Of a DNA stretch of 64,000 bases, positions 62,574 through 64,000 are shown one piece after another (positions within the stretch are counted from its first letter, which is position 1; every line of letters begins with the position of its first letter). The DNA is from Acidobacteriota bacterium (GTDB lineage Bacteria > Acidobacteriota > Blastocatellia > RBC074). Made by a program: the position numbers and the translations under genes. The notes below the pieces were generated by a model, which was not told the DNA's origin, did no database searches, and worked only from the letters and a program-made list of their open reading frames with translations. The stretch lies in the NCBI GenBank assembly GCA_018268995.1, contig JAFDVL010000078.1, positions 1-64,000 on the forward strand, written 5' to 3'.

Positions 62574-63254
62574 ATGCCAAATGATCCAACAGAGTATTTT
62601 ATTGATTTGGAATGCTCACTTGACGAAGCAGCGGAAGCTGAGCTGAAAATGCTTCTCACTGCGGGTTCCACCGCGCCTTCTGATTTATCTAATGTTGAGT
62701 TTCAGCAAACAATAGAGCGTAAAATCCGGGAGGCGTGCCTGAAAGCGGAGTGGAGCCGAGTCCTCGTCATTGGCCTCATTTCTGTATGGCCCGGACAAGA
62801 AGCGAAACGATGCCTCATTGGTTGCGACCCAGCAACAGGAAAATTCTATGAGGAAGTTCGTGCCTTACAGCGATTTTGGGAACATCTGAAATATTTTGAC
62901 CCAAGACGAGATCGGATCATCGGCCACAACATTTATGATTTCGATTTACCATTCCTCTATAAGCGCAGCATCATTCAACAGGTGAGACCTACGGTTGATC
63001 TGTCGTTCGCCCGTTATCGCGCCCAGCCCATCTATGACACGATGAAAGAATGGGAAAAGTGGGGGCGGGGTGCTGTCTCGCTGGACAACTTAGCCAAATC
63101 GCTACATCTGGAAAGCCCCAAGAAAGGCGGAATTGATGGCAGCCAGGTTTATGACTTTTACCGAGCCGGCAGGCATCGTGAAATTGCCGAATATTGCGGG
63201 CGTGATGTAATTTCAGTACGCGAGATTTACAAGCGCCTGACCTTCACTGAATAA
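62574..63254 (+). CDS. DEDDy-type 3'-5' exonuclease (RNase H fold)
   Basis: A 226-residue nuclease. The three exonuclease motifs are visible: YFIDLECSL (D11, E13), IGHNIYDFDLPFLYKR (D122 or D124) and EIAEYCGRDVISVREIY (Y207 and D211), giving a DEDDy active site as in PolB-type proofreading exonucleases. The FDLPFLYKR helix is typical of predicted stand-alone PolB-like exonucleases. It needs two metal ions and acts on DNA or RNA 3' ends. AGGAG precedes the ATG. Its neighbour encodes a transposase-like protein, so a mobile-element or defence role is possible. Confidence 0.83.
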   Translation: MPNDPTEYFIDLECSLDEAAEAELKMLLTAGSTAPSDLSNVEFQQTIERKIREACLKAEWSRVLVIGLISVWPGQEAKRCLIGCDPATGKFYEEVRALQRFWEHLKYFDPRRDRIIGHNIYDFDLPFLYKRSIIQQVRPTVDLSFARYRAQPIYDTMKEWEKWGRGAVSLDNLAKSLHLESPKKGGIDGSQVYDFYRAGRHREIAEYCGRDVISVREIYKRLTFTE

Positions 63255-63342
63255 CACCAGTGACCAACCCACAACACAATTATTCAGACTCATTATCGTC
63301 AATGAGCTGGGATACCTGTGTCTTTTTCCCTGAAAGGACAAT

Positions 63343-63858
63343 ATGCCAAAAGTAACGCTCAAAGAAGGAATGAAAATCACCTTACAAAACACCATCTATG
63401 ACATTGCTACAGTTCACCCGCAAGGGCAGGTTGAATTGCGCACTGTAGCCAGTGGTGAACAGCAAACATTATCAATTGAAGCTATCCTCGCGGCTTATTC
63501 AAACGGTCAATTAGTGATCGGGCAAAGCCGCACATCAGAGAATCAAACAAAGCGAGAAAGTCATCCGGCTGTGCCCTCAATCAATGACGATGAGAAGGCT
63601 AAAGCCATTCGCAGAGTTCGGGCTGCACCGGGCAACGCAGCGGAGCCAACAGCTCCAACGCAGCCATATCTTATTACCTTGATTGATACTCATTCGAGGC
63701 TTTTAGCGGGATTTGCCTTCATTCAGAACAGAATACTGGAACTCCAGATTCACAAGACGTACTCACCCAAGATTAACGCAACAGGAGAGCGGCTTGATGT
63801 TGTCCTCCGCCCAACGCCAACCATCTCACCTCAATTTTCCAGGAGGCCGAATGCCTAA
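63343..63858 (+). CDS. TniA/Mu-transposase N-terminal-like protein, possibly internally deleted
   Basis: A 171-residue protein. The N-terminal 60 residues (LKEGMKITLQNTIYDIATV, VELRTVASGEQQTLS, EAILAAYSNGQL) resemble the first beta-rich domain of TniA/TnsB/Mu-type transposases. After a polar linker comes PYLITLIDTHSRLLAGFAF, which looks like the strand with the second catalytic aspartate of an rve/DDE core, but the first and third parts of that core are absent. It may be a shortened transposase derivative or a separate unknown family. A GAAAGGA site precedes the ATG. Its stop overlaps the next ORF start by eight bases. Confidence 0.5.
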   Translation: MPKVTLKEGMKITLQNTIYDIATVHPQGQVELRTVASGEQQTLSIEAILAAYSNGQLVIGQSRTSENQTKRESHPAVPSINDDEKAKAIRRVRAAPGNAAEPTAPTQPYLITLIDTHSRLLAGFAFIQNRILELQIHKTYSPKINATGERLDVVLRPTPTISPQFSRRPNA

Positions 63859-64000
63859 AAGAAACAAACTTACTCAAGACCCATCCAGTAATTTCAAGCC
63901 GTTGAGGTCGGTCATGCCACGCCTAACATCCAGCATAAAACCCAAGATGACTTGGCCCTGCGCCGCTCAGACACATTCTTATCGCGCAGTTCTTACCGGT
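63851..64000 (+). CDS. Partial ORF running off the window end
   Basis: Starts at an ATG with a near-perfect AGGAGG ribosome-binding site five bases upstream, overlapping the stop of the previous gene by eight bases, which implies translational coupling. The first 50 codons (MPKRNKLTQDPSSNF, LTSSIKPKMTWP) are basic and not recognised. The rest lies outside the window. Confidence 0.55.
   Translation, partial: MPKRNKLTQDPSSNFKPLRSVMPRLTSSIKPKMTWPCAAQTHSYRAVLTG

Noticed and set aside
1..64000. tRNA, rRNA and riboswitches
   Set aside because: I scanned the gaps for T-loop-like and other conserved RNA cores and saw none convincing; a covariance-model search would settle it.

Overview
The window looks like a chromosomal segment of a Gram-negative, soil-type bacterium. 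It is most plausibly an acidobacterium, perhaps of the class Blastocatellia, but no rRNA or other taxonomic marker is present. Reasons: an ABC-transporter plus Wza/Wzc-type polysaccharide export locus (outer membrane), a CHAT-TPR protein beside a sigma/anti-sigma pair, a TIR-coiled-coil-beta-propeller protein, and a giant secreted protein with Ig-like and putative-Ig repeats. No tRNA, rRNA or CRISPR array was seen.

Region 1 (1-32.8 kb) is one long minus-strand cluster for a surface polysaccharide. Transcription appears to run from a FecR-like protein (32806) through a TPR protein, O-antigen ligase-type protein, Wza-like porin, Wzc-like autokinase, Wzm permease and Wzt ATPase into about twenty sugar-modifying genes. 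These include nine glycosyltransferase genes of families 2 and 4 (one fused to a sulfotransferase), methyltransferases, an MBOAT/SGNH-like acylation pair, a GT39-like membrane enzyme, CDP-glucose synthesis (rfbF, rfbG), an epimerase and an FAD enzyme. Start/stop overlaps suggest translational coupling. A plus-strand orphan gene and a GC-rich repeat separate wzm from wzt.

Region 2 (32.8-40.1 kb) holds a 1.4 kb stretch with repeats and a short ORF with a strong ribosome-binding site, then a sigma-like gene, a membrane anti-sigma-like gene and a convergent CHAT-TPR protease-like gene. Relics of IS1-type and IS66-type transposases follow.

Region 3 (40.1-54.0 kb, plus strand) starts with an 1869-residue surface protein. 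A two-component pair comes next, its kinase having no sensor domain. A row of probably secreted or effector-like proteins follows: an L,D-transpeptidase-like protein, a beta-repeat fibre-like protein, an endonuclease/exonuclease/phosphatase-fold protein, a papain/C39-like protein and an S1/P1 nuclease. A roughly 95 bp sequence occurs both upstream of the giant gene and upstream of the kinase.

Region 4 (54.0-64.0 kb) is accessory. It has a TIR-WD40 protein, an intact ISAs1-family element with 18 bp inverted repeats and an 8 bp target duplication, a decayed CHAT gene, a MITE-like element, an XRE regulator with a candidate operator, a PHAX-domain protein followed by a sigma-like protein, a mirrored sigma-like gene plus unknown gene, a DEDDy exonuclease, a TniA/Mu-transposase-like protein, and an ORF running off the window end.
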